From: AC-69 sp963751665 | GTDB lineage: Bacteria > Actinomycetota > UBA4738 > HRBIN12 | Assembly (NCBI GenBank): GCA_963751665.1 | Contig: CAVVVF010000004.1 | Coordinates: forward strand, 186,001 to 250,000 | Direction: 5' to 3' | Length of the DNA: 64,000 bases | Shown here: positions 19,231 to 27,665 of the stretch, one piece after another | How positions within the stretch are numbered: position 1 is the first letter of the stretch | How the letters are laid out: each line of letters opens with the position of its first letter | Notes under the pieces: generated by a model | What the model was told of the DNA's origin: nothing | The model's database searches: none | Seen by the model: the letters and a program-made list of their open reading frames with translations, nothing else | Translations under genes and position numbers: made by a program

Positions 19231-20415
19231 GTGGCGAAGAAGAAGTTCGAGCGGACCAAGCCCCACGTGAACATCGGCACCATCGGTCACATCGACCACG
19301 GCAAGACCACGCTCACCGCCGCCATCACCAAGGTCCTGGCGGAAAAGGGCCTGGCCGACTTCACCCCCTTCGACCAGATCGACAAGGCCCCCGAGGAGCG
19401 GGAGCGAGGCATCACCATCGCCATCGCCCACGTGGAGTACCAGACCGAGGCCCGCCACTACGCCCACGTGGACTGCCCCGGCCACGCCGACTACATCAAG
19501 AACATGATCACCGGAGCGGCCCAGATGGACGGGGCCATCCTGGTGGTCTCTGCGGCCGACGGCCCCATGCCCCAGACCAGGGAGCACGTCCTTTTGGCCC
19601 GCCAGGTGAACGTGCCGGCCATCGTGGTGGCGCTGAACAAGGTGGACATGGTGGATGACCCCGAGCTCCTGGACCTGGTGGAGCTGGAGGTCCGAGAGCT
19701 CCTTTCCTCCTACGAGTTCCCCGGAGACGACGTCCCGGTGATCCGGCTTTCCGCCCTGAAGGCCCTGGAGGGCGACGAGACGGCCAAGGCCCAGGTCATG
19801 GAGCTCATGACCGCCGTGGACACCTTCATCCCCGAGCCGGTCCGAGACGTGGACAAGCCCTTCCTGATGGCCATCGAGGACGTGTTCACCATCACCGGGC
19901 GGGGCACCGTGGTCACCGGGAGGGTGGAGCGGGGCAAGCTGAAGAAGATGGAGGAGGTGGAGATCGTCGGGCTTCGCGACACCAAGAAGACCACTGCCAC
20001 CGACCTGGAGATGTTCCGAAAGCTCCTTGACGAGGTCCAGGCGGGAGACAACGTGGGCGTGCTGCTTCGAGGGATCGACAAGGAGGACGTGGAGCGGGGC
20101 CAGGTGCTGGCAAAGCCCGGCTCCATCACCCCCCACGCCGACTTCTCCTCCCAGGTCTACGTGCTGTCCAAGGAGGAGGGGGGCCGGCACACCCCGTTCT
20201 TCAACGGGTACAAGCCCCAGTTCTACTTCCGGACCACCGACGTGACCGGGACCCTTCACACCCCCGAGGGGGTGGAGATGGTGATGCCGGGCGACAACGT
20301 CGAGGTCACCGTGAGCCTGGAGAAGCCCATCGCCATGGAGGAGGCCCTCCGCTTCGCCATCCGCGAGGGCGGGCGGACCGTGGGCGCCGGGCGAGTGACC
20401 AAGATCGTGAAGTAG
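19231..20415 (+). CDS. tuf: Elongation factor Tu
   Basis: GTPase that delivers aminoacyl-tRNA to the ribosome. Start GTG 19231 (VAKKKFERTKPHVN), preceded by AGGAGG; upstream in-frame codons run back through tRNA-Met and are not coding. 394 aa with G1 GHIDHGKT (19-26), G2 RGITI, G3 DCPGH, G4 NKVD, then domains 2 and 3 to GRVTKIVK. Intact. It lies with rpmG, secE and nusG, not beside fusA, so this is a tufB-like position; whether a second tuf exists is not visible. Third positions are strongly C/G biased, as in highly expressed genes. Confidence 0.98.
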   Translation: MAKKKFERTKPHVNIGTIGHIDHGKTTLTAAITKVLAEKGLADFTPFDQIDKAPEERERGITIAIAHVEYQTEARHYAHVDCPGHADYIKNMITGAAQMDGAILVVSAADGPMPQTREHVLLARQVNVPAIVVALNKVDMVDDPELLDLVELEVRELLSSYEFPGDDVPVIRLSALKALEGDETAKAQVMELMTAVDTFIPEPVRDVDKPFLMAIEDVFTITGRGTVVTGRVERGKLKKMEEVEIVGLRDTKKTTATDLEMFRKLLDEVQAGDNVGVLLRGIDKEDVERGQVLAKPGSITPHADFSSQVYVLSKEEGGRHTPFFNGYKPQFYFRTTDVTGTLHTPEGVEMVMPGDNVEVTVSLEKPIAMEEALRFAIREGGRTVGAGRVTKIVK

Positions 20416-20426
20416 GGAGCCACAGC

Positions 20427-20591
20427 ATGCCCAAGACCGACAACAGGCCGAAGATCACGCTCGCCTGCACCGAGTGCAAGCGGCGGAACTACGTCACGGT
20501 GAAGAACCGGCAGAACGACCGGGACCGGATCGAGCTGATGAAGTACTGCCGGTGGGACCGAAAGCACACGCTGCACCGCGAGACCCGCTGA
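20427..20591 (+). CDS. rpmG: Ribosomal protein L33
   Basis: 54-aa protein MPKTDNRPKITLACTECKR... ending LHRETR, starting 11 bases after the tuf stop. Too short for many ORF lists but clearly the bL33 family. It keeps the first cysteine pair (CTEC) but only one cysteine of the second (KYCRWD), so it is a zinc-deficient or intermediate form. Between tuf and secE, as in other Actinobacteria. Confidence 0.95.
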   Translation: MPKTDNRPKITLACTECKRRNYVTVKNRQNDRDRIELMKYCRWDRKHTLHRETR

Positions 20592-20604
20592 GCTGCGGTC
20601 AGGC

Positions 20605-21318
20605 TCAGCTCTCCGGCTCTTCGCCCTCCGACACGTCCAGCGTGGTCACCTTGCCGAACCTGATGGCCAGCACGAGCGCCTCCAGCTTGGAGTGCACGCC
20701 GAGCTTGGTGAGGATGTTCTGCGTGTGGGTCCGGAGCGTGTAGACGCTCATCCCCAGCCGCTCGGCGATCTGGTCGGCCTGGTTGCCCGCGGCCATGAGC
20801 TCCATGATCTCGACTTCCCGCGGCGTGAGGCGAGCGAGGCGCTTCTCCACGGACGCGTCGCGCTCGCGCCGGTGCCGCAGGCGCCGGAGCGCGCCCTCGA
20901 TCTCCTTCTCGTCGTGGAGCGGCTTGCCCCGGTGGGCCAGGCGGACCGAGTCGGCCACGTTCACGACCGCCTCGGTCTTGCGAAGGAGCCCCACGGCGCC
21001 GGCCTGGACCGCCCTGGCCAGCAGCAGCTCGTCCTCGTATCCGGAAAGGATCAGGACCTGCGCCTCGGGATCGGCGTCCTTGATCCGGCGGGTGGCCTCG
21101 ATCCCGCTCATGCCCGGCATGGCGGCGTCCATCAGCACGACGTCGGGCTTGAACTCCGTCGCGGCCTCCACGGCGGCGGGCCCGTCGGTCACCACGTCGA
21201 CCACCCGCAGGTCCTTCTCCTTGGCCAGCGCGAGCTGGAGGGCCTCGCCGAACGTGCGCTGGTCGTCGACGATCAGGACCTTGATGGTCTTTCCCTCAGC
21301 GGGCATGGGATGCACCAT
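20605..21318 (-). CDS. NarL/FixJ-type response regulator
   Basis: Two-domain transcription factor. The receiver domain has the acidic pair in VLIVDDQRTFGEAL, the phospho-acceptor Asp in PDVVLMDAAMPGMSG and the lysine in GLLRKTEAV. A linker rich in Arg leads to a LuxR helix-turn-helix (LTPREVEIMELMAAGNQADQIAERLGMSVYTLRTHTQNILTKLGV). Start chosen at ATG 21318; 21306 is equally possible. No sensor kinase is adjacent (orphan). It sits antisense inside the tuf-rpmG-had-secE backbone, 13 bases from rpmG. Confidence 0.92.
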   Translation of the reverse strand: MVHPMPAEGKTIKVLIVDDQRTFGEALQLALAKEKDLRVVDVVTDGPAAVEAATEFKPDVVLMDAAMPGMSGIEATRRIKDADPEAQVLILSGYEDELLLARAVQAGAVGLLRKTEAVVNVADSVRLAHRGKPLHDEKEIEGALRRLRHRRERDASVEKRLARLTPREVEIMELMAAGNQADQIAERLGMSVYTLRTHTQNILTKLGVHSKLEALVLAIRFGKVTTLDVSEGEEPES

Positions 21319-21395
21319 CGTAGGCCGCGGGAAGTGACATTTCACGGAAGCGGCAGATGTTGCCGTTCTCGCAGGTCCCTGGGTACGTTGGCCGC

Positions 21396-21572
21396 GTGGG
21401 ACGACTGGAGGGAAGGGTCGCCGTCGTGAACGACCTCGACGCCGAGCTGTGGGACCTCGTCTTGGACGCGAATGTGCGCACGGCATTCCACGCAACTCTG
21501 GCAGCAGTAGGCCACACGCGGGAATCGGCCAAGAGGGAGACGGCCGAGCGGGGGACACCGGTGGGGACCTGA
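21396..21572 (+). pseudogene. Short-chain dehydrogenase fragment
   Basis: Short frame from GTG 21396: GRLEGRVAVV, the normal first strand of an SDR, followed directly by NDLDAELWDLVLDANVRTAFHATLAAV, which in SDRs lies about 80 residues later (around the active-site Asn helix). The TGxxxGxG and YxxxK motifs are missing. Reads as an SDR with an internal deletion, next to the hadA/hadB-like dehydratases. Confidence 0.5.
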
Positions 21573-21577
21573 GGCCG

Positions 21578-21970
21578 ATGCCGATGAACGTCGCCCTGGA
21601 GGGGAAGGTCTATCCCGACACCACGTTCACGGTCGATGAGGAGCGGGTGGACCTGTTCCGCGCCGCGGTGGGCGAGGCCGGGGAGATCGTGCCTCCGACG
21701 TTCGCCACCGCCGCGGAGTTCGCCGTGTTCCCGCTCATCGTGGGGGACGCCGAGCTCGGGCTGGACTTCACCCGGGTGGTCCACGCGGAGCAGGAGTACG
21801 AGTGGCGCCGCCCGTTCCGCATGGGCGAGACGCTCACGGTGCGCTCGCGCATCGCCTCGATCCGGCAGAAGGCGGGGAACGGGTTCCTGACGATCCACAC
21901 CGAGTTGCTCGACGGCGATGGCGAGCTCGTGGTCCTCGCCCGGGCCACGATGATCGAACGAGCGTCGTGA
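21578..21970 (+). CDS. MaoC-like (R)-hydroxyacyl dehydratase subunit, HadA-type
   Basis: 130-aa hot-dog-fold protein (VYPDTTFTVDEERVDLFRAAVGE, IVPPTFATAAEFAVFPLIV, FTRVVHAEQEYEWRRPFRMGETL). In mycobacteria the partner subunit without catalytic His (HadA) pairs with HadB for fatty-acid or mycolate chain elongation. Start ATG 21578 (or 21584). Its TGA overlaps the next ATG (ATGA), so the two subunits are coupled. Position between rpmG and tRNA-Trp matches the actinobacterial had locus. Confidence 0.85.
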   Translation: MPMNVALEGKVYPDTTFTVDEERVDLFRAAVGEAGEIVPPTFATAAEFAVFPLIVGDAELGLDFTRVVHAEQEYEWRRPFRMGETLTVRSRIASIRQKAGNGFLTIHTELLDGDGELVVLARATMIERAS

Positions 21971-22409
21971 TGCCCCAGCTCACCGTCCGGTTCGAGGACC
22001 TCGCGGTGGGCGACGAGGCCTTCTCCGTCTCGAGGGTCGTGACCCGCGATGACGTGAAGCGCTACGCGGACGCCTCGGGCGACCAGAACCCTCTGCACCA
22101 GGACGAGGACTTCGCCCGGGCCGTGGGATTCCCCGGGATCATCGCGCACGGCATGTTCACGATGGGCCATCTGGCGAGGTCCCTCACGGACTGGCTCGGG
22201 GACCCCTCGCGCCTGAAGCGGCTCTCGGTCCAGTTCCGCGCCCCGGTGTTCATGGGGGAGACCATCGTGGCGGAGGGGCGGGTGAAGGCGCTCGACCCGA
22301 GCGACCCGGACCGCGGTGCTGGACGTGTGGGTCACGCGTCGAGCGGGACGGGACCACCGAGTACCCCATCAGGAGGGGCGAGGCAGTGGTGGGCTTCGCG
22401 GATCCCTAG
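21970..22409 (+). CDS. MaoC-like (R)-hydroxyacyl dehydratase subunit, HadB-type, frameshifted near end
   Basis: Catalytic hot-dog subunit: YADASGDQNPLHQDEDFARAVGFPGIIAHGMFTMG carries the hydratase-2 Asp (SGDQNP) and His (PLHQD) motif. Near 22310 the frame slips; reading on in the alternate frame gives TAVLDVWVTRR and, after a second slip near 22345, GTTEYPIRRGEAVVGFADP and a stop at 22407-22409. These are natural family endings, so two one-base sequence errors are more likely than decay. Ends 3 bases from the convergent coiled-coil gene. Confidence 0.82.
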
Positions 22410-22412
22410 GGG

Positions 22413-24056
22413 CTAGTCGAGCTCCACGCGCTCGGGGCCTTGGCGGCCCAGGCTGGCCAGCGCGTGCATGGCGTCGCCCATCCGGTCCATGACGACCTGG
22501 AGCTCCTTCTCGTGGCGCTGCCCGATGCGGGTCGTGGCCTGCTCGAACTTGCGCTCCAGCCCTTCCCCGAGCTTGCCCACGGACTCGGCCGAGGCCTGCA
22601 CGTCGCGGTGGAGCTGCTCACCGATGGCCTGCACCCTGGCTTCGACGATCTCCTGGATCTCGTTGGGGAGGTTGGCCTGGAGCTCCTTCACGGCGCGGAG
22701 GGCCTGCTTGGCCGCCTGCTGCTCCACCGCCGCCTGCATCCTCGCGGCCAGGGCCTGGTTGTCGGAGCGGATCATGCGGCCGAGCGCGGTGATGCGGTCG
22801 TCGACGGCCCGGCCGAGCTGCCCGTCGTCCTCCTGGCCGGCTCGCTGCACGTTCTGGGCCGCTGCGGTCAGCCGGTCGAGCGCCGTCTCGAAGCGGCCGG
22901 CGATGGCGGCGTCGATGGCCTCCGCGTTGGCTTGGCCCAGGCGTGCGACCGCCTCGTCGAGCTGGACCTGCACGGCCCGCGCCGTCTCCTCGTGCAGGCG
23001 GCGGGTCATCTCCTCCACGGTCCACCGGGTGGCCGAGGTGAGCGCCTCGGAGACCCTGCCCGTCTGCTCGTCGAGGTTCCTGGACACCCGTTCCTCGGTG
23101 GCCGCCGCCGTGCGGATCAGCTCTCCGCGAAGCGCTTCGGAGTCGGATCGGACGAGCCGGCCCAGGCCCACCATGCGGTGCTCCATGGTCCCGTTGATCT
23201 CCTCGATGGCCCGGGTGGCGGTCTCCACCGACGATCCGATGTCGCGGGCCTCGATGCCCAGCCGCTCGGCCATGAGATCGATGTGTTCGCCCAGGAGGCC
23301 CTGGACCACGCTGCCCACGCCCGAGGCGACGTCCTGGTCGCGGGAGGCCATGGCCTCGACCTGCTGGTCGATGTGCCCGGCCAGGAGCCCGACCGCGTTG
23401 ACTCCCTCCTTGACGTACATCTCCATCGACCGGGCCACGTGGCCCGTCTCCCGGGTGATGAGCTCCCCGTGCTCCTTCACCTGCTCCTGGACGGTCTCCA
23501 CGATGATCCGGTCCCGGTCGGCCAGGGCCTTGAAGGCCGAGGCGACCTGGGTGGTCACCCGCTCCAACTGGCCACGCAATTCCTCGTACCCGGCCACCGC
23601 CGGGGCCCCAACGGCGTGTTCCAGGGCCAGGACGCTGTCGGACAGCGCCGCCCGGGCCGCCCGGGTGTCCTCGGCCAGCGAGGTCATCGAGTCCTCCAGC
23701 CTGGCGGTGCGCACGGCGAGGTCCTGGAACCGTTCGTCCGAGTGGGCCACCAGGCTCCGGATGGCCTGGTCGCGGGAGAGGGATTCCAGGATCTGCGAAC
23801 CGACCTGGTCCTTGTCGCCCCCCGCCGCCCGCCACACCTCGGACGCGATCTCGTGCATCAAGGAGTTCGCGCTCTGGTGGATGGCCCGGAGGCCCTGCTC
23901 CAGCCGGTCCTCCAGGACCCGCTGGTAGTCGGACATCTCGGCCTCGAACGCGGCATCGGCCGTCGCCGCGCTCCGGGAGAAGATGCCGCGGTGCCTCGCC
24001 GGGTCGGCGCCCTCGGGCGGGGGGAAAGGATTCGATTGGTCCATCGGCGCTCGCAT
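22413..24056 (-). CDS. Long coiled-coil protein of unknown function
   Basis: 547 aa, almost entirely alpha-helical and rich in Ala, Glu, Gln and Arg with heptad-like spacing. No signal peptide, membrane helix or catalytic motif. Segments resemble the rod-like part of chemoreceptors or apolipoprotein-type helices (for example GLGRLVRSDSEALRGELIR repeated as ALGRMIRSDNQALAARMQA), which suggests internal duplication. Start 24056 or ATG 24044 (MDQSNPF). Stands between hadB and tRNA-Trp on the opposite strand. Could be a cytoskeletal or scaffold protein; that is inference. Confidence 0.75.
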   Translation of the reverse strand: MRAPMDQSNPFPPPEGADPARHRGIFSRSAATADAAFEAEMSDYQRVLEDRLEQGLRAIHQSANSLMHEIASEVWRAAGGDKDQVGSQILESLSRDQAIRSLVAHSDERFQDLAVRTARLEDSMTSLAEDTRAARAALSDSVLALEHAVGAPAVAGYEELRGQLERVTTQVASAFKALADRDRIIVETVQEQVKEHGELITRETGHVARSMEMYVKEGVNAVGLLAGHIDQQVEAMASRDQDVASGVGSVVQGLLGEHIDLMAERLGIEARDIGSSVETATRAIEEINGTMEHRMVGLGRLVRSDSEALRGELIRTAAATEERVSRNLDEQTGRVSEALTSATRWTVEEMTRRLHEETARAVQVQLDEAVARLGQANAEAIDAAIAGRFETALDRLTAAAQNVQRAGQEDDGQLGRAVDDRITALGRMIRSDNQALAARMQAAVEQQAAKQALRAVKELQANLPNEIQEIVEARVQAIGEQLHRDVQASAESVGKLGEGLERKFEQATTRIGQRHEKELQVVMDRMGDAMHALASLGRQGPERVELD

Positions 24057-24231
24057 TCCGGGGCCGGCGCGGCGCGTCCGGGAGAGTGTAGGGGAGCATC
24101 AGGCACCACATCACGCATCCGGTGCCCCTTTCCCTGCCTGGTATCGGGGGAGCCACCTCCTTTGCCGCCCCCACCGGGGCCACCTATACTCGATCGTTGG
24201 TGTCCCCCGGCTTCCGGGACGAAAGACTCGG

Positions 24232-24305
24232 AGGGGCGTAGCTCAACCTGGTAGAGCACCGGTCTCCAAAACCGGCGGTTGGGGGTTCAAGTCCCTCCGC
24301 CCCTG
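24232..24305 (+). tRNA. tRNA-Trp (CCA)
   Basis: Acceptor AGGGGCG/CGCCCCT, anticodon stem CCGGT/ACCGG around loop CTCCAAA (anticodon CCA), T arm ending CCCTC, discriminator G. No CCA tail encoded. Directly precedes secE, as in many bacteria. Confidence 0.96.
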
Positions 24306-24327
24306 CAAGGACCCTGCAAGGAGCACG

Positions 24328-24624
24328 ATGAACAGGCAGATGAAGAGGATGCAGCGCCGTCAGGGCGGCACGAACATGGACCGCGCCGCCGCCGCGGCCA
24401 CCACGCGGCGGGCCGCCGTCCAGGAGAAGCGCAAGCGGACGGGGGTGCGGCAGTTCCTGCGGGAGGTCCGTCAGGAGCTGAAGCGGGTGAACTGGCCGAC
24501 GCGCCAGGAGCTCGTGGCCTATACGGTCGTCGTCCTGGTGTCGGTGACGGTGCTCACCTCCTTCGTCTTCGGCCTGGACTACGTGTTCTCCAAGCTCGTC
24601 CTGCGGGTGTTCTCGAACGGTTAG
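24328..24624 (+). CDS. secE: Preprotein translocase subunit SecE
   Basis: 98-aa single-span membrane subunit of the SecYEG channel. A basic N-terminal arm (MKRMQRRQGG...EKRKRTGVRQFLREVRQELKRVNWPTRQEL) leads into one helix (VAYTVVVLVSVTVLTSFVFGLDYVFS). The VRQELKRVNWPTRQEL cytoplasmic helix is the SecE signature. An in-frame ATG at 24376 (MDRAAAA) is an alternative start; 24328 is favoured by AAGGAG upstream. Confidence 0.96.
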   Translation: MNRQMKRMQRRQGGTNMDRAAAAATTRRAAVQEKRKRTGVRQFLREVRQELKRVNWPTRQELVAYTVVVLVSVTVLTSFVFGLDYVFSKLVLRVFSNG

Positions 24625-24644
24625 GAAGACCACCTCCGACCACG

Positions 24645-25712
24645 ATGAACGGAACCCAAGAAGAGATGTCGTCATCCGAATTCGCCCCTGGAGAACCACA
24701 GCCCGGCGAGCCTGAGGACTCCGGTTCGCAGGCCGACGAGGTTTCCCCGGACGCCGCGTCCGACGAGGCGGCTCCTCAAGAGCCCGACTCCCAGGAGGAG
24801 GAGGTCCCCAGTCCGGCCGAGGAGGCGTTCGAGGCACGGGTCGAGGAAGCGGCCGCGGAGGCCGACCTGATCGACGCCGCCACCGAATCGGCCTGGAGGA
24901 GACGGTGGCGGAGGCCGCGCAGACGGCGGAGACCGAGGGGGAGTTCCAGGAGACCGTGGCCGAGGTGGCTCGGGAGGCCGAGCTGATCGAGGCGGCGAAC
25001 GAGCAGGTCTTCGAGGAGCGCGTCGTGGAGGCCGCGGAGGTCGCCGCGCGAGACCACGGCGGAGGAGGAGGTCCTGGCCGAGGCCGAAGCCATCGCCCAG
25101 AAGGCCGCCCGGGCTCCGGCGGAGACGCCCTCGGAGGACGAGCAGGTCGTCGAGACCACCATTCCGGACCCGTTCAAGGGACCCGGCGAGTGGTACGTCG
25201 TCCACACCTACGCGGGCTACGAGAACAAGGTGAAGGCCAACCTCGAGTCGCGCATCCACACCATGCAGATGGAGAACAAGATCTTCGACGTCGTCATCCC
25301 CATGGAGGACGTCATGGAGATCAAGGGCGGCAAGAAGCAGATCGTCCAGCGGAAGGTGTTCCCGGGCTACCTGCTCGTGAAGATGGTCTACGACAACGAC
25401 TCGTGGTACGTGGTCCGCAACACCCCGGGCGTCACGGGGTTCGTCGCGGCCGGCACGGGGTCCAAGCCGACGCCGCTGTCGCGCCGGGAGGTCGAGAAGA
25501 TCCTGGCCGTGAAGAAGCAGGAGGTGAAGCCCACCTTCCGCCTGGGGTTCGAGGAGGGCGACGTGGTGCGGATCATCTCCGGACCGTTCGCGGACTTCAA
25601 CGGCACGATCAGCGAGATCAACGTGGACCAGAGCAAGCTGAAGGTCCTGGTGAACATCTTCGACCGCGAGACGCCGGTCGAGCTCGGCTTCGACCAGGTC
25701 GCGAAGGTCTAG
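24645..25712 (+). CDS. nusG: Transcription termination/antitermination protein NusG with long acidic N-terminal extension, frameshifted
   Basis: NusG links RNA polymerase to Rho or the ribosome. The conserved part starts at about 25185 (GEWYVVHTYAGYENKVKANLESR), followed by VFPGYLLVKM and the C-terminal KOW domain (FEEGDVVRIISGPFADFNGTISEINV). Ahead of it lies an acidic, Glu/Ala-rich extension of about 180 residues with repeats such as EEAAAEADLIDAATE and EVAREAELIEAANE. One base appears lost near 24893 and frame is restored near 25050; continuous repeats on either side argue for sequence error. Acidic NusG extensions are known in Actinobacteria, though this one is long. Confidence 0.9.
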
Positions 25713-25725
25713 CCTCGGCGTCCGA

Positions 25726-26997
25726 TCACGACCAGAGGCAGGAGATCGGAAGCGCCTTCAAACGGTCGCCAAACGGCAAGGACAGTGGGCCCGTATAAAG
25801 GACGCTGCCGAGTCGGAAGCGCGAGCCATTCTTGTCCCGGAGATAGCTGAGACTCCTGAAGTCGGACGAAGTAACGGTCGCTCTTGCTTTGACTTCCAGT
25901 CCAATAAGGTCGCCGTCTGCCCGCTCGAGAACGACATCGACCTCTCGCTGGTCGTGATCTCGATAATGGAAGACGCGTACCGTCGCGTCTGTCCAGCTAG
26001 CAAGTTTGACGAGCTCCATCACGACGAAGGTCTCGAATACCATTCCGGTTAGCCGAGGATCATTCGCGATCCGCTGGGAATCTGCCCCGACCAGGGCCGT
26101 CAACATCCCAGTGTCCGTCACGTAGATCTTTGGAGTCTTGACTTCTCTGCGTGAGAGATTGCTATGCCATGGTTGATGAAGGCGGACCAGCATCAGGTCC
26201 TGCAGGATGCCAAGGTAATGTTCGATGGTCTTTCGTTCAACGCCAAGCTCCTGTGCTAATCCCTCGCGACTCAGCAGAGATGCGGATCGGGCGGCAAGGA
26301 GTCGCAGCAGCCGGCCAACGTTGCCTGCGTCTCGGGTGCGGGCGATCTCCGGTACGTCGCGACCGACAACCGAGTCGACGTATGCCTCGAAGGAGCTGGC
26401 GCGGGCTCTTGGTGACCGGGTGAAGACTCCGGGGAAACCGCCTGCAGCGATCCTCTTCGCGACGTCCAGCCTATCTGTCGCCCTGGTGTCGGAAGGCCAC
26501 GACCCGTCGAAGAGCGTGTCAACGAGGTTTCGATCACCTTGCTCGATCTCGCACTGTGCCAGAGGCCACAGATGAACATAGTCGACGCGTCCAGGGAGAG
26601 CATCCCTGATGGTCGGAAGGGTCTGGATGTTGGCCGATCCGGTGAGCAGGAACTGTCCGGGTCGCTGATCTCGATCCAGGCGTTCTTTCAGCGAGAGTAG
26701 GAGGTCCGGTACCCTCTGGACCTCGTCGATGATGCTGTAGCGACCCATCTGGGCTATGAATCCCGTGGGGTCGCTCCGAGCCGCGTTTCTGGTGGCTGTG
26801 TCGTCGAGGGTGAAGTAGGTCGCCGGAGAGCGAGTGTGCACGAGATCGCGGACGAGCGTGGTCTTGCCAGCCTGGCGAGGTCCGAGGACGGCGACCGCCC
26901 GAGATTCGGAGAGTGCTTCACGGACCCTCGGCCCGATCGCGCGGGGGATAAGCCGCCTACCGGTGGGGGAACCGCTGGCCTCTCCGGTCATGTGCAT
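25726..26997 (-). CDS. AAA-type ATPase with DUF4143 / nuclease-like C-terminal domain
   Basis: 423 aa. Residues 39-47 hold Walker A (GPRQAGKTT), ~87-93 Walker B (YSIIDEVQ), ~117-123 sensor-like LLTGSAN. The middle has a winged-helix-like part (SLLSREGLAQELGVERKTIEHYLGIL) and the C-terminus a PD-(D/E)xK-like pattern (DQREVDVVLERADGDLIGLEVKA). This AAA plus DUF4143 family is common but has no settled function; defence, toxin or regulatory roles have been suggested. It splits nusG from rplK on the opposite strand and looks richer in A/T than its neighbours, so recent acquisition is likely. Four direct repeats lie just upstream of its start. Confidence 0.86.
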   Translation of the reverse strand: MHMTGEASGSPTGRRLIPRAIGPRVREALSESRAVAVLGPRQAGKTTLVRDLVHTRSPATYFTLDDTATRNAARSDPTGFIAQMGRYSIIDEVQRVPDLLLSLKERLDRDQRPGQFLLTGSANIQTLPTIRDALPGRVDYVHLWPLAQCEIEQGDRNLVDTLFDGSWPSDTRATDRLDVAKRIAAGGFPGVFTRSPRARASSFEAYVDSVVGRDVPEIARTRDAGNVGRLLRLLAARSASLLSREGLAQELGVERKTIEHYLGILQDLMLVRLHQPWHSNLSRREVKTPKIYVTDTGMLTALVGADSQRIANDPRLTGMVFETFVVMELVKLASWTDATVRVFHYRDHDQREVDVVLERADGDLIGLEVKARATVTSSDFRSLSYLRDKNGSRFRLGSVLYTGPLSLPFGDRLKALPISCLWS

Positions 26998-27008
26998 GAT
27001 TGCCCGAC

Positions 27009-27094
27009 CTCGGAAATCTGGGACTTCGTCGCTCGGAAATCTGGGACTTTAGGCCTCGGAAATCTGGGAGTCTATGCCTCGGAAATCTGGGAGT
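27009..27094. repeat. Four 17-bp direct repeats with exact 23-bp period upstream of the DUF4143 ATPase
   Basis: CTCGGAAATCTGGGACT at 27009, 27032 and CTCGGAAATCTGGGAGT at 27055, 27078. They begin 12 bp upstream of the ATPase start (ATG at 26997, minus strand) and lie in the leader region of rplK on the other strand. The regular period, about two helical turns, suggests an iteron-like operator. No function shown. Confidence 0.85.
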
Positions 27095-27236
27095 CAACCA
27101 TGGGCTCTGCTGCCGAGCGTTGGCGCCTAAGACCCGGGTCGTTACTATCGATGGGCCCCGGAGCCCTCCGGGTGACGTCCATCGAGCGCGCGGGAGGCCG
27201 GAAGGCCGCTTGCACCGCAGGAGGTGAACGAAGGAA

Positions 27237-27665
27237 ATGGCGAAGAAGAGGGTCGTCGCCGTCGTCAAGCTCCAGATCAGGGCGGGGCAGGCCACCCCGG
27301 CGCCGCCCGTGGGCACCGCGCTGGGCCAGCACGGGGTGAACATCATGGAGTTCTGCCGGCAATACAACGAGCAGACACAGCAGTTCGCCGGGCAGGTCAT
27401 CCCGGTCGAGATGACGATCTACGAGGACCGCTCGTTCACGTTCGTCACCAAGCAGTCGCCGGCCGCCGAGCTGATCAAGCAGGCCGCCGGGATCGAGAAG
27501 GGCTCGGGTGAGCCGAACCGCGAGAAGGTGGCCTCGATCACCCGGGAGCAGCTGCGGCGGATCGCCGAGCGCAAGATGGCCGACCTCAACGCGAACGACG
27601 TGGACGCCGCCATGAAGATCATCGCCGGCACGGCCCGCAGCATGGGCGTGGAGGTGGTCGCGTGA
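27237..27665 (+). CDS. rplK: Ribosomal protein L11
   Basis: 142-aa uL11 of the ribosomal stalk base, binding 23S rRNA at the GTPase centre. Typical sequence KLQIRAGQATPAPPVGTALGQHGVNIMEFCRQYN and C-terminal KMADLNANDVDAAMKIIAGTARSMG. Intact. AGGAGGTGAACGAAGGA precedes ATG 27237. Its TGA overlaps the GTG start of rplA (GTGA). Confidence 0.98.
   Translation: MAKKRVVAVVKLQIRAGQATPAPPVGTALGQHGVNIMEFCRQYNEQTQQFAGQVIPVEMTIYEDRSFTFVTKQSPAAELIKQAAGIEKGSGEPNREKVASITREQLRRIAERKMADLNANDVDAAMKIIAGTARSMGVEVVA

Noticed and set aside
24880..25060. Programmed ribosomal frameshift in nusG
   Set aside because: No slippery heptamer or stimulatory structure seen at either slip, and two compensating slips are better explained by indel errors.
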